The position numbers and the translations under genes were made by a program. Below are positions 42,866-51,552 of a stretch of DNA of 64,000 bases, piece after piece. The notes beneath the pieces were generated by a model. The model was not told where the DNA came from, ran no database searches, and saw only the letters and a list, made by a program, of their open reading frames with translations. Position 1 is the first letter of the stretch. Each line of letters starts with the position of its first letter. This DNA is from Streptomyces sp. NBC_00554 (GTDB lineage Bacteria; Actinomycetota; Actinomycetes; Streptomycetales; Streptomycetaceae), in NCBI RefSeq assembly GCF_041431135.1, contig NZ_CP107799.1, forward strand, positions 9,812,501-9,876,500. Direction: 5' to 3'.

Positions 42866-44050
42866 GTGACCGCGAAAGTGATCGGCGACGACGTCGAGGC
42901 CCTGGCCGTCGCCGCCGCGCTTGCCGACGAGTTCCGCTCCGGTGCCCCGGCGCGGGACGCCGAACGCAGGCTCCCTCGCGCGGAGTTGGAGCGGCTCTCG
43001 GCCTCCGGACTGCTCGCCGTCACCGTGCCCGCCGAGCACGGCGGCGCGGACGTACGCCAGGAGACCCTCGCGGAGATCTTCCGGCTGCTGGCCTCGGCCG
43101 ACGCCAGCATCGCCCAGATCCCGCAGAACCACTTCGTCTACGTGAACGTGATACGCCGTCAGGGCACCTGGCGACAGCGGGAGTTCTTCTTCGGCGAGGT
43201 GCTGGCCGGTCGCCGCTTCGGCAACGCCCAGTCAGAGGCCGGCACCAAGCACGGCCAGGACATCCGCACCCGACTGGAACCCCGGCCGGACGGCTCGTAC
43301 GTGCTCACCGGCGTCAAGCACTACTCCACCGGCGCGCTCTTCGCCGACTGGATCCCCGTCCTCGCCCGGGCCGAGGACGACAACCTGCATGTCGCGTACG
43401 TCCCACGGGACGCGAGCGGAGTCACGGTCGTCGACGACTGGGACGGCATGGGGCAGCGTACGACGGCCAGCGGCACCGTCCGTCTCGACGCCGTGTCCGT
43501 CCCCGCCGACCGGGTCGTCCCGCACCACCTCACCTTCCAGGGGCCGCAACTCCACGGCGCCGTAGCACAGTTGCTGCATGCCGCCATCGACGCCGGGATC
43601 GCCGCGGGCGCACTCGCCGAGGCCGTCGAGTTCGTCCGCACCATGAGCCGGCCCTGGTTCGAGAGTGGCGTCGACACCGCGGCCGAGGACCCGCTGCTCA
43701 TCCAGCGCCTCGGTGAACTCGCCATCCAGGTGAGGGCGTCGGAGGCGCTGCTCGGCGCGGCGGCCCGTGCCGTCGACGCGGCCCGCGAAGACCTCACCGA
43801 GGATTCGGCCGCCGAGGCGTCGATCGCGGTGGCCGCAGCGAAGGTGCACACCGCCGCCACCGCCGTGGAAGTGGCAGGCGCGCTCTTCGAGGTGTCCGGC
43901 ACCCGCTCGGCCCTCAACTCCCTCAATCTGCACCGGCATTGGCGCGACGCCCGGACCCACACCCTGCACGACCCGGCCCGCTGGAAGATCCAGCACATCG
44001 GCCGCTACGTACTCAACGGCACGAAGCCGCCCCGGCACGGCCTGCTCTGA
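42866..44050 (+). CDS. sfnB: SfnB-family acyl-CoA-dehydrogenase-fold sulfur acquisition oxidoreductase
   Basis: A 394-aa acyl-CoA-dehydrogenase-fold flavoprotein. LLAVTVPAEHGGADVRQETL, ASIAQIPQNHFVYVNVI and GNAQSEAGTKH match the SfnB/DszC-like group, which acts with reduced flavin on organosulfur compounds. C-terminal four-helix bundle residues include HRHWRDARTHTLHDP. The GTG start is 5 nt after ssuE. It would have partnered the now-lost SfnG in dimethylsulfide/sulfone use; another substrate is possible. Confidence 0.85.
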   Translation: MTAKVIGDDVEALAVAAALADEFRSGAPARDAERRLPRAELERLSASGLLAVTVPAEHGGADVRQETLAEIFRLLASADASIAQIPQNHFVYVNVIRRQGTWRQREFFFGEVLAGRRFGNAQSEAGTKHGQDIRTRLEPRPDGSYVLTGVKHYSTGALFADWIPVLARAEDDNLHVAYVPRDASGVTVVDDWDGMGQRTTASGTVRLDAVSVPADRVVPHHLTFQGPQLHGAVAQLLHAAIDAGIAAGALAEAVEFVRTMSRPWFESGVDTAAEDPLLIQRLGELAIQVRASEALLGAAARAVDAAREDLTEDSAAEASIAVAAAKVHTAATAVEVAGALFEVSGTRSALNSLNLHRHWRDARTHTLHDPARWKIQHIGRYVLNGTKPPRHGLL

Positions 44051-44063
44051 AACGGAGACCCAC

Positions 44064-45206
44064 GTGTCCCTCACCTTCCACTGGTTCCTGCCCACCAACG
44101 GCGACAGCCGCCACGTCGTCGGCGGTGGCCACGGCACCCCGGCGACCGTCTCGGGACGGGACCGGCCGCCGACGGTCGCCTATCTGAGCCAGATCGCCCG
44201 CGCCGCCGAGGACCTGGGTTTCGTCGGCGCGCTCACGCCCACCGGTGCCTGGTGCGAGGACGCCTGGCTGACCACCGCGATGGTCAGCCAGAACACCGAA
44301 CGGCTCAAGTTCCTGGTCGCCTTCCGGCCCGGCTTCGTCTCGCCCACGCTCGCCGCGCAGATGGCGTCCACCTTCCAGCGCCAGACCGGCGGACGGCTGC
44401 TTCTCAATGTGGTCACCGGCGGCGAGAGCCACGAGCAGCGTGCCTACGGCGACTTCCTCGACAAGGACGCCCGATACCGCCGTACCGGCGAATTCCTCCA
44501 AATCGTCCGGGAGTTGTGGGACGGCAAGACCGTCGACCTCTCCGGTGAACACCTCCAGGTCGAGGACGCCAAGCTCGCCCGCGTGCCCGACCCGGTCCCC
44601 GAGATCTACTTCGGCGGTTCCTCACCCATCGCCGGTGAGATCGCCGCCCGCCACGTGGACGTCTACCTCACCTGGGGCGAGCCGCCCGCGCAGGTCGCCG
44701 AGAAGATCGCCTGGGTCCGCGGGCTCGCCGAGAAGGAGGGCCGGAGCGTCCGGTTCGGGATCCGGCTGCACGTCATCACCCGCGACACCTCCGAGCAGGC
44801 CTGGGCCGAGGCGCACAAGCTCCTCGACGGCTTCGACCCGGAGACCGTGAAGTCCGTACAGGCAGGGCTCGCGCGGAGCGAGTCCGAGGGCCAGCAGCGC
44901 ATGCTCGCCCTGCACGGCGGCAGCCGCGACGGCCTGGAGATCCACCCCAACCTCTGGGCCGGTATCGGGCTGGTCCGCGGCGGCGCGGGCACCGCCCTGG
45001 TCGGCAGCCACGACGAGGTCGCCGAGCGGATCAAGGAGTACCACGCCCTCGGCATCGACGAGTTCGTGCTCTCCGGCTACCCGCACCTGGAGGAGGCGTA
45101 CTGGTTCGGCGAGGGCGTCCTGCCACGTCTAGCCGCACAGGGTCTGTGGCAGCACCCCTTCGCGAAGCCGGCCGCTCCGTCGGCGCAGGTGCCCTTCACT
45201 AGGTGA
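44064..45206 (+). CDS. ssuD: FMNH2-dependent alkanesulfonate monooxygenase (SsuD-like LLM)
   Basis: A 380-aa luciferase-like monooxygenase of normal length. FHWFLPTNGDSRHVVGG at the N-terminus, PGFVSPTLAAQMASTFQRQT, LLLNVVTGGESHEQRAYGDF and DERYR-like DKDARYRRTGEF are SsuD landmarks. It desulfonates alkanesulfonates to aldehyde and sulfite using FMNH2 from SsuE. GTG 44064 follows CGGAGA. The end overlaps the convergent gene by 8 nt. No sulfonate ABC transporter is adjacent. Confidence 0.9.
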   Translation: MSLTFHWFLPTNGDSRHVVGGGHGTPATVSGRDRPPTVAYLSQIARAAEDLGFVGALTPTGAWCEDAWLTTAMVSQNTERLKFLVAFRPGFVSPTLAAQMASTFQRQTGGRLLLNVVTGGESHEQRAYGDFLDKDARYRRTGEFLQIVRELWDGKTVDLSGEHLQVEDAKLARVPDPVPEIYFGGSSPIAGEIAARHVDVYLTWGEPPAQVAEKIAWVRGLAEKEGRSVRFGIRLHVITRDTSEQAWAEAHKLLDGFDPETVKSVQAGLARSESEGQQRMLALHGGSRDGLEIHPNLWAGIGLVRGGAGTALVGSHDEVAERIKEYHALGIDEFVLSGYPHLEEAYWFGEGVLPRLAAQGLWQHPFAKPAAPSAQVPFTR

Positions 45207-46260
45207 TTCGCCCGAGTGAGCCGAGGTGCGCCGTCCGTACCTCGGCCGTTTGCCCCTGCACCAGCAGGAACATCCCCTCGCGTGCCAGCCGCTGTGCCGG
45301 GCTGTCCAGGCCGATCGACCGCCCGCCACCGGCCACGACCGCCGCGGTCGTGGCCGCGCGCATGACGTCGTACGCCCGCGTCTTGACCGCCAGTCGCTCG
45401 TCGATGCGCTCGGTCGGCACCGGGTGGTCGGCCAGCTCGTACGCCTGCCGCCTGACCTCGTCCAGGCGGGTGCGTAGCGCATCCGCGGTCTCCTTCGCGG
45501 TGGGGTCGCCGTCAGCCGCGTCCAGCAGGTCGAGCGCGGACGCGGTGATGCCGAAGACGGCCGGTGAGGCGTTGGTGTTCTTCGGGCGGTCGGTGGCTGC
45601 CCAGGTCTCGTACGGGGTACGCAGGGCCACCGCGTCCTCGGGCAGCCACAGGCCGTCGAGCTCCAGAGAGACCGTCCGGGACGCGGTGAGCGCGGCGAGC
45701 CGCATCGGGGGCGAGGGACGCAGACCGGGCTGCTCCCGCGCCTCGGTGAACGCGAACAGCGCCTCGTCCGCCTCCGTGACTCCGGCCAGCAGCATCACGT
45801 CGTTGAGTCCCCAGCCCGTGTACCAGGGCACCGTCCCGTCGAAGCGCCAGCCTGCCCGCTCGCGCGTGACCCGGACCGGGACGCGCGGATGGGCACGCAA
45901 CTGCGCGTAGGCCACCCCGGACAGCAGCTCACCCTGCGCCAAGGGTGCCAACAGCCGCTCCCTGATGGGGAGTTGAGCCTTGGTGAGAGTCTGTACCGGC
46001 GTATGGTGCTGGGTCTGCACGAACCACGTCGAGCAGCACGCCCCGGCCAGGACCTCCGCGGTCTCCCGGGCCACCGCGGCGGGCGCAGCCGACCCGCCGT
46101 ACGCCACTGGCGCGCTCACTCCGAGCAGCCCCGACCCCTTGATCGCCTGGATGCTGCTCGCGGGCACGCCCTCCTGGTCCACGCGCTCCGCCTGGGGTGC
46201 CAGCACCTCGGCCGCGAGCCGGCGCGCCTCGGTGACGAGAGGGTGCGGTGCGGTGGTCAT
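45199..46260 (-). CDS. Acyl-CoA dehydrogenase-like flavoprotein
   Basis: A 353-aa protein with the three-part acyl-CoA dehydrogenase fold. The N-terminal helical domain has GSGLLGVSAPVAYGGSAAPAAV. A beta domain (SGVAYAQLR, WRFDGTVPWYTGWG) and C-terminal helices follow. The usual catalytic Glu context is not evident. Its position convergent to ssuD and its resemblance to flavin-dependent hydroxylases (DszC/SfnB-like) suggest a sulfur-linked or other monooxygenase role, but true dehydrogenase activity is not excluded. Confidence 0.75.
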   Translation of the reverse strand: MTTAPHPLVTEARRLAAEVLAPQAERVDQEGVPASSIQAIKGSGLLGVSAPVAYGGSAAPAAVARETAEVLAGACCSTWFVQTQHHTPVQTLTKAQLPIRERLLAPLAQGELLSGVAYAQLRAHPRVPVRVTRERAGWRFDGTVPWYTGWGLNDVMLLAGVTEADEALFAFTEAREQPGLRPSPPMRLAALTASRTVSLELDGLWLPEDAVALRTPYETWAATDRPKNTNASPAVFGITASALDLLDAADGDPTAKETADALRTRLDEVRRQAYELADHPVPTERIDERLAVKTRAYDVMRAATTAAVVAGGGRSIGLDSPAQRLAREGMFLLVQGQTAEVRTAHLGSLGRIT

Positions 46261-46358
46261 CGAAAAAATCTCCCGGTGTCGTGGTGTCCGGTGTCGATCC
46301 GGCCGTCTCCCGTTCGTGTAGGGAGTGAGAAGCGGTACACGACCGAGGAGGACATCTC

Positions 46359-46712
46359 ATGAAGCACTATCTGTTGAGCGTGATGCAGCCGGTGGGCGAG
46401 CCTCCCGCGCCCGAGGTCCTGAAGGAGATCATGCACAACCTCGACGTCCTCCACGCGGAGCTGCGCGAGGCGGGCGCCTGGGTGTTCGCCGGGGGACTGC
46501 ACGGCCCGGAGACGGCCACCGTGCTGCGGGCCCAGGACGGCGACGTGCTGATCACCGACGGCCCGTACACCGAGAGCAAGGAGCACCTGGGCGGGATCTG
46601 CCTGATCAAGGCACCCGACCTGGACGCGGCGCTCGAATGGGGCCGCAAGGCGACGATCGCGACCACGCTCCCCATCGAGGTGCGGCCCTTCATGGGCGAA
46701 GCCGAGGACTGA
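46359..46712 (+). CDS. YCII/DGPF-domain protein
   Basis: A 117-aa ferredoxin-like-fold protein. ITDGPYTESKEHLGG is the DGPFTE motif of this subgroup and GRKATIATTLPIEVRPF a conserved tail. Genes of this type are paired with ECF42 sigma factors, as here: the stop overlaps the sigma gene start (TGATG). It probably modulates or signals to the sigma factor; the mechanism is not established. Confidence 0.88.
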   Translation: MKHYLLSVMQPVGEPPAPEVLKEIMHNLDVLHAELREAGAWVFAGGLHGPETATVLRAQDGDVLITDGPYTESKEHLGGICLIKAPDLDAALEWGRKATIATTLPIEVRPFMGEAED

Positions 46713-47908
46713 TGACCCCGAACGCCGACATCGAGGCGGTCTTCCGCGCGGAGTACGGCCGCGCGGTCGCCGTCCTCGTCCGCTTCCTCGGCGGCATCGA
46801 CCTCGCCGAGGAAGCGGTTCAGGACGCGTTCGCCACGGCCCTGCGGACATGGCCGGAGTCGGGCGTGCCCCCGAGCCCGGCCGGGTGGATCATCACCACC
46901 GCCCGCAACCGGGCCATCGACCGGCTGCGCCGCGAGTCCTCGCGCGAGGCCCGGCACGCCGAGGCGGCCCACCTGTACGCGCAGGACGAACCGGCCGAGG
47001 AGGGCCCCGTGCGCGACGACCGGCTCCGCCTGATCTTCACCTGCTGCCACCCGGCGCTCGCCACCCAGGCGCAGGTGGCCCTCACCCTGCGACTGCTCGG
47101 CGGTCTCACGACCCCACAGATCGCGCGCGCCTTCCTCGTACCCGAGCCCACCATGGCCCAGCGCCTCGTCAGGGCCAAGGCCAAGATCCGCGACGCCCGC
47201 ATCCCGTACCGCATCCCGCGCGACGCCGACCTCCCGGACCGGGTGCGGGGAGTGCTGGCGGTCGTCTACCTCATCTTCAACGAGGGGTACGGCGGCCGGG
47301 CGGACCTCTGCGCCGAGGCCCTCCGCCTCGGCCGTCTCCTGGCCGAACTGATGCCGGACGAGCCCGAGGCCCTCGGCCTGCTCGCGCTGATGCTCCTCAT
47401 CGAGGCCCGGCGGCCCGCTCGTACGACACCCGACGGCGAGCTGGTCCTCCTCTCCGACCAGGACCGCTCCCAGTGGGACCGGGCCCTGATCGCCGAGGGA
47501 CAGTCCCTCGTACGCGCCTGCCTGCGGCGCAACCGGCCGGGCCCGTACCAGATCCAGGCCGCGATCAACGCCGTGCACAGCGATGCCCCGACCCCGGCCG
47601 CCACCGACTGGGGCCAGATCCTCCAGCTGTACGACCAGCTGGCCGCGCTCACCCCGAGTCCGGTGGTCGCCCTCAACCGGGCCGTGGCCGTGGCCGAGGT
47701 CGACGGGCCGAAGCCGGCGCTGGCCCTCGTCGACGCACTCGACCTGGACGGTTACCACGCCTTCCACGCCGTACGAGCGGACCTGCTGCGCCGACTCGGC
47801 CGTCACACCGAGGCCGTGCGGGCGTACGACGCGGCCATCGCGCTCACCGAGAACGCGGCGGAGCGCACGTACCTCGAACGCAGCCGGGCGGCGCTCGTAC
47901 GAACCTGA
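46712..47908 (+). CDS. ECF42-type RNA polymerase sigma factor with C-terminal extension
   Basis: A 398-aa sigma factor. Sigma-2 (VFRAEYGRAVAVLVRFLG, AEEAVQDAFATALRTWP, AGWIITTARNRAIDRLRR) and sigma-4 (LTLRLLGGLTTPQIARAFLV) are followed by a helical extension of about 200 residues (VYLIFNEGYGG through the end). That extension, with its conserved FNEGY motif, defines the group. No anti-sigma gene is adjacent; the DGPF protein takes that place. Translationally coupled to it. Confidence 0.9.
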   Translation: MTPNADIEAVFRAEYGRAVAVLVRFLGGIDLAEEAVQDAFATALRTWPESGVPPSPAGWIITTARNRAIDRLRRESSREARHAEAAHLYAQDEPAEEGPVRDDRLRLIFTCCHPALATQAQVALTLRLLGGLTTPQIARAFLVPEPTMAQRLVRAKAKIRDARIPYRIPRDADLPDRVRGVLAVVYLIFNEGYGGRADLCAEALRLGRLLAELMPDEPEALGLLALMLLIEARRPARTTPDGELVLLSDQDRSQWDRALIAEGQSLVRACLRRNRPGPYQIQAAINAVHSDAPTPAATDWGQILQLYDQLAALTPSPVVALNRAVAVAEVDGPKPALALVDALDLDGYHAFHAVRADLLRRLGRHTEAVRAYDAAIALTENAAERTYLERSRAALVRT

Positions 47909-47948
47909 TGCCGTAAGCGCCGCCCGCACGGGCCCGAGCCCGCGAAAC

Positions 47949-48644
47949 TCACACGCTGAGTGCCTCCCGCACCGACCGCTCCGCCTCCTGTCCCCCCTCG
48001 CCCGAGGACGTGACCCGCCCGGCCTCCAGGACGTAGTACCGCTGCGCCGCCCGCATCGCGAAGCCGACGTGCTGCTCGACCAGGAGGACGGACAGCCCGC
48101 CGCGTGCCGCGAGCGCGAGGATCGTCTCCTCGATCTCGGTCACCACGGAGGGCTGGATGCCCTCGGTGGGCTCGTCCAGGAGGAGGAGCCGAGGGTCCGT
48201 CACCAGGGCGCGGGCGATGGCGAGTTGCTGCCGCTGGCCGCCCGAGAGCAGCCCGGCTCGCCGGCCCGAGAGGGCCCGGAGCGCCGGGAAGAGGTCCAGT
48301 GCCTCGGCGATCGCCTCCTTGCCGCGCGAACGTCCGTCGGCGACCAACTGGAGGTTCTCCGCGGTCGTGAGGTGCGGGAAGGCCTGCTGCCCCTGCGGAA
48401 CGTAGGCCATGCCTCGGGCCACCCGCTCATGGGGCTTGCGACGGGTGATGTCCTCGCCGTCGAGACGGACGGTGCCGCTCTGCGGGGTGAGCAGTCCCAC
48501 GGCGGTTCGCAGGAGGGTGCTCTTTCCGGCGCCGTTGTGTCCAAGGACGGCAGCCACGCCGTTGTGCGGGACTTCGACGGAGACCCCGTGCAGGACGGAA
48601 CTGCGGTGGTAGCCGACGCGTACGTTGTCGATCTCCAGCATCAT
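47949..48644 (-). CDS. urtE: Urea ABC transporter ATP-binding protein
   Basis: A 231-aa LivF-like ABC ATPase. Walker A is GHNGAGKST, the Q-loop YVPQGQQAFP, the signature LSGGQRQQLAIARAL and Walker B LLLLDEPTEGIQP. It is the last gene of the urt operon, 6 nt after urtD, and two adjacent Met codons (48644, 48641) are possible starts. Identification as urea rather than branched-chain amino acid transport rests on the UrtA sequence and full gene order. Confidence 0.9.
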   Translation of the reverse strand: MMLEIDNVRVGYHRSSVLHGVSVEVPHNGVAAVLGHNGAGKSTLLRTAVGLLTPQSGTVRLDGEDITRRKPHERVARGMAYVPQGQQAFPHLTTAENLQLVADGRSRGKEAIAEALDLFPALRALSGRRAGLLSGGQRQQLAIARALVTDPRLLLLDEPTEGIQPSVVTEIEETILALAARGGLSVLLVEQHVGFAMRAAQRYYVLEAGRVTSSGEGGQEAERSVREALSV

Positions 48645-48650
48645 GTCCGC

Positions 48651-49466
48651 TCACGCCTCCTGTACGGCGACGCCCGCGGCAGCCTCGCCCATCGGGGCCT
48701 CACCGGCCGGGGACTCGGTGGCCGGCGCCTCGGCCGCGTGCCCGAGATACACCTCCTGCACCTTCGGATCCGCCTGCACCTCGGCCACCGTCCCCTCGCT
48801 CAGTACCTTGCCCGCGTGCAGCACGCTGACGCTGCGGGCGAAGGAGCGCATGAAGTCCATGTCGTGCTCGATGACGACGACGGTCCGCTCCTGGCTGATC
48901 AGCTCCAACAGCTCGCCGGTGGCCTGCCGTTCGTCGTGGCTCATGCCCGCCACCGGTTCGTCGAGCAGCAGCAGCCGTACGTCCTGGACGAGCAGCATCC
49001 CTATCTCCAGCCACTGCTTCTGACCGTGGGCCAGGGTTCCCGCCGGGCTGTCGGCGAGTTCGGTGAGGCCCACCGTCTCCAGTGCGCGGGCGACGGGCTC
49101 AGGTACGCCCTTTCGGCGGCGCAGCATCGTCAGCACGCCCCGGCCCGCGCCCGCCGCGATGTCCAGGTTCTGAAGCACCGTCAACTCATCGAAGACAGTG
49201 GCAGTTTGGAAGGTCCGGCCGATCCCCGAGCGGGCGATCCTGTGCACGCTGCGTCCGAGGATGTCCTCGCCGCCGAAGCGCACCGATCCCTCCGCCTTCA
49301 CCAGCCCGGTGACGGCGTCGACCAGCGTCGTCTTGCCCGCGCCGTTCGGCCCGATGAGGAAGCGCAGATCGCCCGGGCGCACGTCGAGGTCCACTCCGTC
49401 GACAGCGGTGAAACCGTCGAAGGACACGCGCAGTTGCCGTATCTCAAGACCTGAGAGCTCACTCAT
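48651..49466 (-). CDS. urtD: Urea ABC transporter ATP-binding protein
   Basis: A 271-aa LivG-like ABC ATPase. Walker A is GPNGAGKTT, ARSGIGRTFQTATVFDELTVLQNL is a UrtD/LivG hallmark, LAHGQKQWLEIGMLL replaces the standard signature, and Walker B is LLLLDEPVAGM. The ATG overlaps the urtC stop. A Pro/Ala/Glu-rich tail of about 30 residues follows the ATPase domain. Confidence 0.92.
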   Translation of the reverse strand: MSELSGLEIRQLRVSFDGFTAVDGVDLDVRPGDLRFLIGPNGAGKTTLVDAVTGLVKAEGSVRFGGEDILGRSVHRIARSGIGRTFQTATVFDELTVLQNLDIAAGAGRGVLTMLRRRKGVPEPVARALETVGLTELADSPAGTLAHGQKQWLEIGMLLVQDVRLLLLDEPVAGMSHDERQATGELLELISQERTVVVIEHDMDFMRSFARSVSVLHAGKVLSEGTVAEVQADPKVQEVYLGHAAEAPATESPAGEAPMGEAAAGVAVQEA

Positions 49467-50596
49467 ACCGCTTCTCCCACAGGAAGGACGGGCGCCTTCT
49501 CGTCGATCCCCTGCTCATCGGCCGGCCGGGAAGACCTGCGCCGCCGCCGTACGATCCCCACCAGCGACGCGAGTCCGCCCGGCAGGAACGCCAGGGCCAC
49601 GATGAACAGCAGCCCCTGGAAGTAGGTCCAGGCCGCGGGGAACTCCTCCGAAAGCGCCGTCTTGGCCCAGGCGACACCGACCGCGCCGAGTACCGCGCCC
49701 ACCAGACTCGCCCTGCCGCCCACCGCGGCGCCGATGACCAGCTCGATGGACGGCACGATCCCGATCAGCGCCGGGGAGATGATGCCGACCGCGGGCACGA
49801 ACAGGGCGCCCGCGAGTCCGGCCATGCCCGCCGCCACGACGTACGCGACGAGCTTCACGTTCGCCGGGTTGTACCCGAGGAAGCGGACCCGCTCCTCGGA
49901 GTCCCGTACGGCGACGAGGAGTTCGCCGTACCGGCTGTGGATGAGCTGGCGGGCCAGCGCGATCAGGAGGAGCAGGACCGCGGCGATGATGAAGTACACC
50001 ATCCGCTGGTTGACCGGGTCGTCGAGGTCGTAGCCGAAGAAGCCCTGGATGTCGGTGAGTCCGTTGGTGCCGCCGGTGGTGGCCTGCTGGCCGATCAGCC
50101 AGATGGCGAAGGCGGCGGCGAGGGCCTGGCTGAGGATCGCGAAGTACGCGCCCTTCACCCGGCGCCGGAAGATGAACGAACCGAGGATCGTCGCGACGGC
50201 CATCGGCAGCAGCACGGTCGCCGCGAGCGCGAAGAGCGGATTGGCGAACGGCTGCCACCACCAGGGGAGTTCGGTGGCCGTTCCGTACAACTGCATGAAG
50301 TCGGGGAGGTTGCCGGGCCCCGCGTCCGCGATCTTCAGGTGCATCGCCATGGCATAGCCGCCGAGCCCGAAGAAGACGCCCTGCCCGAGCGTCAGCAGTC
50401 CGCCGCGACCCCATGCCAGGCAGATGCCGACGGCGACGATCGCGGTGCACAGGTACTTGGCGAGCAGCCCGAGCCGGAAGTCGGACAGCGCGAGCGGGGC
50501 CACGGCGAAGAGCACGACGGCGCCCACGGCGAAGCCGGCCGCGGGGCGCAGGGCCGCGAACCGCCCCTTGATGCCGGCGGGTGGGGTGGTGGTCAT
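49463..50596 (-). CDS. urtC: Urea ABC transporter permease
   Basis: A 377-aa LivM-like permease with about ten helices. WGRGGLLTLGQGVFFGLGGYAMAMHLK is the family core, given here as WGRGGLLTLGQGVFFGLGG. It also has GLTDIQGFFGYDL and RDSEERVRFLGYN. ATG 50596 overlaps the urtB stop (ATGA) and its own stop overlaps urtD. A longer in-frame extension upstream is a shadow of urtB. Confidence 0.92.
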   Translation of the reverse strand: MTTTPPAGIKGRFAALRPAAGFAVGAVVLFAVAPLALSDFRLGLLAKYLCTAIVAVGICLAWGRGGLLTLGQGVFFGLGGYAMAMHLKIADAGPGNLPDFMQLYGTATELPWWWQPFANPLFALAATVLLPMAVATILGSFIFRRRVKGAYFAILSQALAAAFAIWLIGQQATTGGTNGLTDIQGFFGYDLDDPVNQRMVYFIIAAVLLLLIALARQLIHSRYGELLVAVRDSEERVRFLGYNPANVKLVAYVVAAGMAGLAGALFVPAVGIISPALIGIVPSIELVIGAAVGGRASLVGAVLGAVGVAWAKTALSEEFPAAWTYFQGLLFIVALAFLPGGLASLVGIVRRRRRSSRPADEQGIDEKAPVLPVGEAV

Positions 50597-51489
50597 ACGA
50601 GACTCCTCGTACGCAGCGTGTACAGCCCCTGGGGCCGCCACTGGAGGAACGCGACGATGGCCACGAGGACCAGCACCTTCGCGACGCTGACGGTGGTGGA
50701 GTACTCCAGGACGGACTGCAGCACGCCCAGCACGAAGGCGACGATCACGGTGCCCTTGAGCTGTCCGATGCCGCCGACCACGATCACCAGGAAGGCGTCG
50801 ATGATCACGTTGGTGCCCATCGTGGGACCGATCGGACCGACCAGTGTCAGCGCCACACCGGCCACTCCGGCGAGCCCGGATCCGATGAAGAACGCGGTGC
50901 GGTCGACGCGGCCGGTGGAGATGCCGGACACCTCGGCCAGGTCCCGGTTCTGCACGACGGCACGGATCCGGCGGCCGAGCGGGGTGAGCCGCAGCGTCAG
51001 CGCCAGCGCGACGACCGCCGCCAGCGCCAGCCCCAGAATGAACAGGCGGCTGTTGGCGAAGGTGAGCGGGTCGTCGCCACCGATGACGGTGATGTTCCCG
51101 GTAAGGACATCGGGCGCGCGGGTCTGCACATTGGGTGCGCCGAAGATATCGCGGGCGAGTTGCTGGAGCATCAGTGAGACGCCCCATGTGACGAGAAGTG
51201 TGTCGAGTGGCCGGAGGTAAAGGCGGCGAATCAGCAGCCATTCAAGGAGGGCGCCGAGTGCCCCCGACACGAGAAAGGCGACGGGCAGCGCGACGAGGAG
51301 CGAAATTCCTGCGCTGGAAATGGACTTCTGGAGGACGTAGGTGGTGTAGGCGCCGGCCATGATGAACTCGCCGTGGGCCATGTTGATGACATTCATCTGG
51401 CCGAAGGTGAGCGAGAGGCCGAGCGCGATGAGCAGCAGAACGGCACCGATGCTGATGCCGGTGAACATCTGCCCGAGGATCACGGTCAT
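50593..51489 (-). CDS. urtB: Urea ABC transporter permease
   Basis: A 298-aa LivH-like permease with about eight helices. GQMNVINMAHGEFIMAGAY and RALDT-like RPLDTLLVTWGVSLMLQQLARDIFG are characteristic, and TPLGRRIRAVVQNRDLAEVSGI is the cytoplasmic loop contacting the ATPase. It starts 63 nt after urtA, across a hairpin that may lower its transcript relative to the binding protein. Confidence 0.92.
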   Translation of the reverse strand: MTVILGQMFTGISIGAVLLLIALGLSLTFGQMNVINMAHGEFIMAGAYTTYVLQKSISSAGISLLVALPVAFLVSGALGALLEWLLIRRLYLRPLDTLLVTWGVSLMLQQLARDIFGAPNVQTRAPDVLTGNITVIGGDDPLTFANSRLFILGLALAAVVALALTLRLTPLGRRIRAVVQNRDLAEVSGISTGRVDRTAFFIGSGLAGVAGVALTLVGPIGPTMGTNVIIDAFLVIVVGGIGQLKGTVIVAFVLGVLQSVLEYSTTVSVAKVLVLVAIVAFLQWRPQGLYTLRTRSLV

Positions 51490-51512
51490 GCGGCGACTCC
51501 GGGGAGGCGGGA

Positions 51513-51543
51513 CGCGGGGGCCTCTTCGCGAAGGGCCCCCGCG
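51513..51543 (-). terminator. Hairpin between urtA and urtB (attenuating)
   Basis: A GC-rich stem of about 13 bp with one bulged base and a CGCG loop. It lies in the 63-nt gap inside the operon, where partial termination would leave more UrtA than permease. Confidence 0.65.
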
Positions 51544-51552
51544 CGCGGGTGA

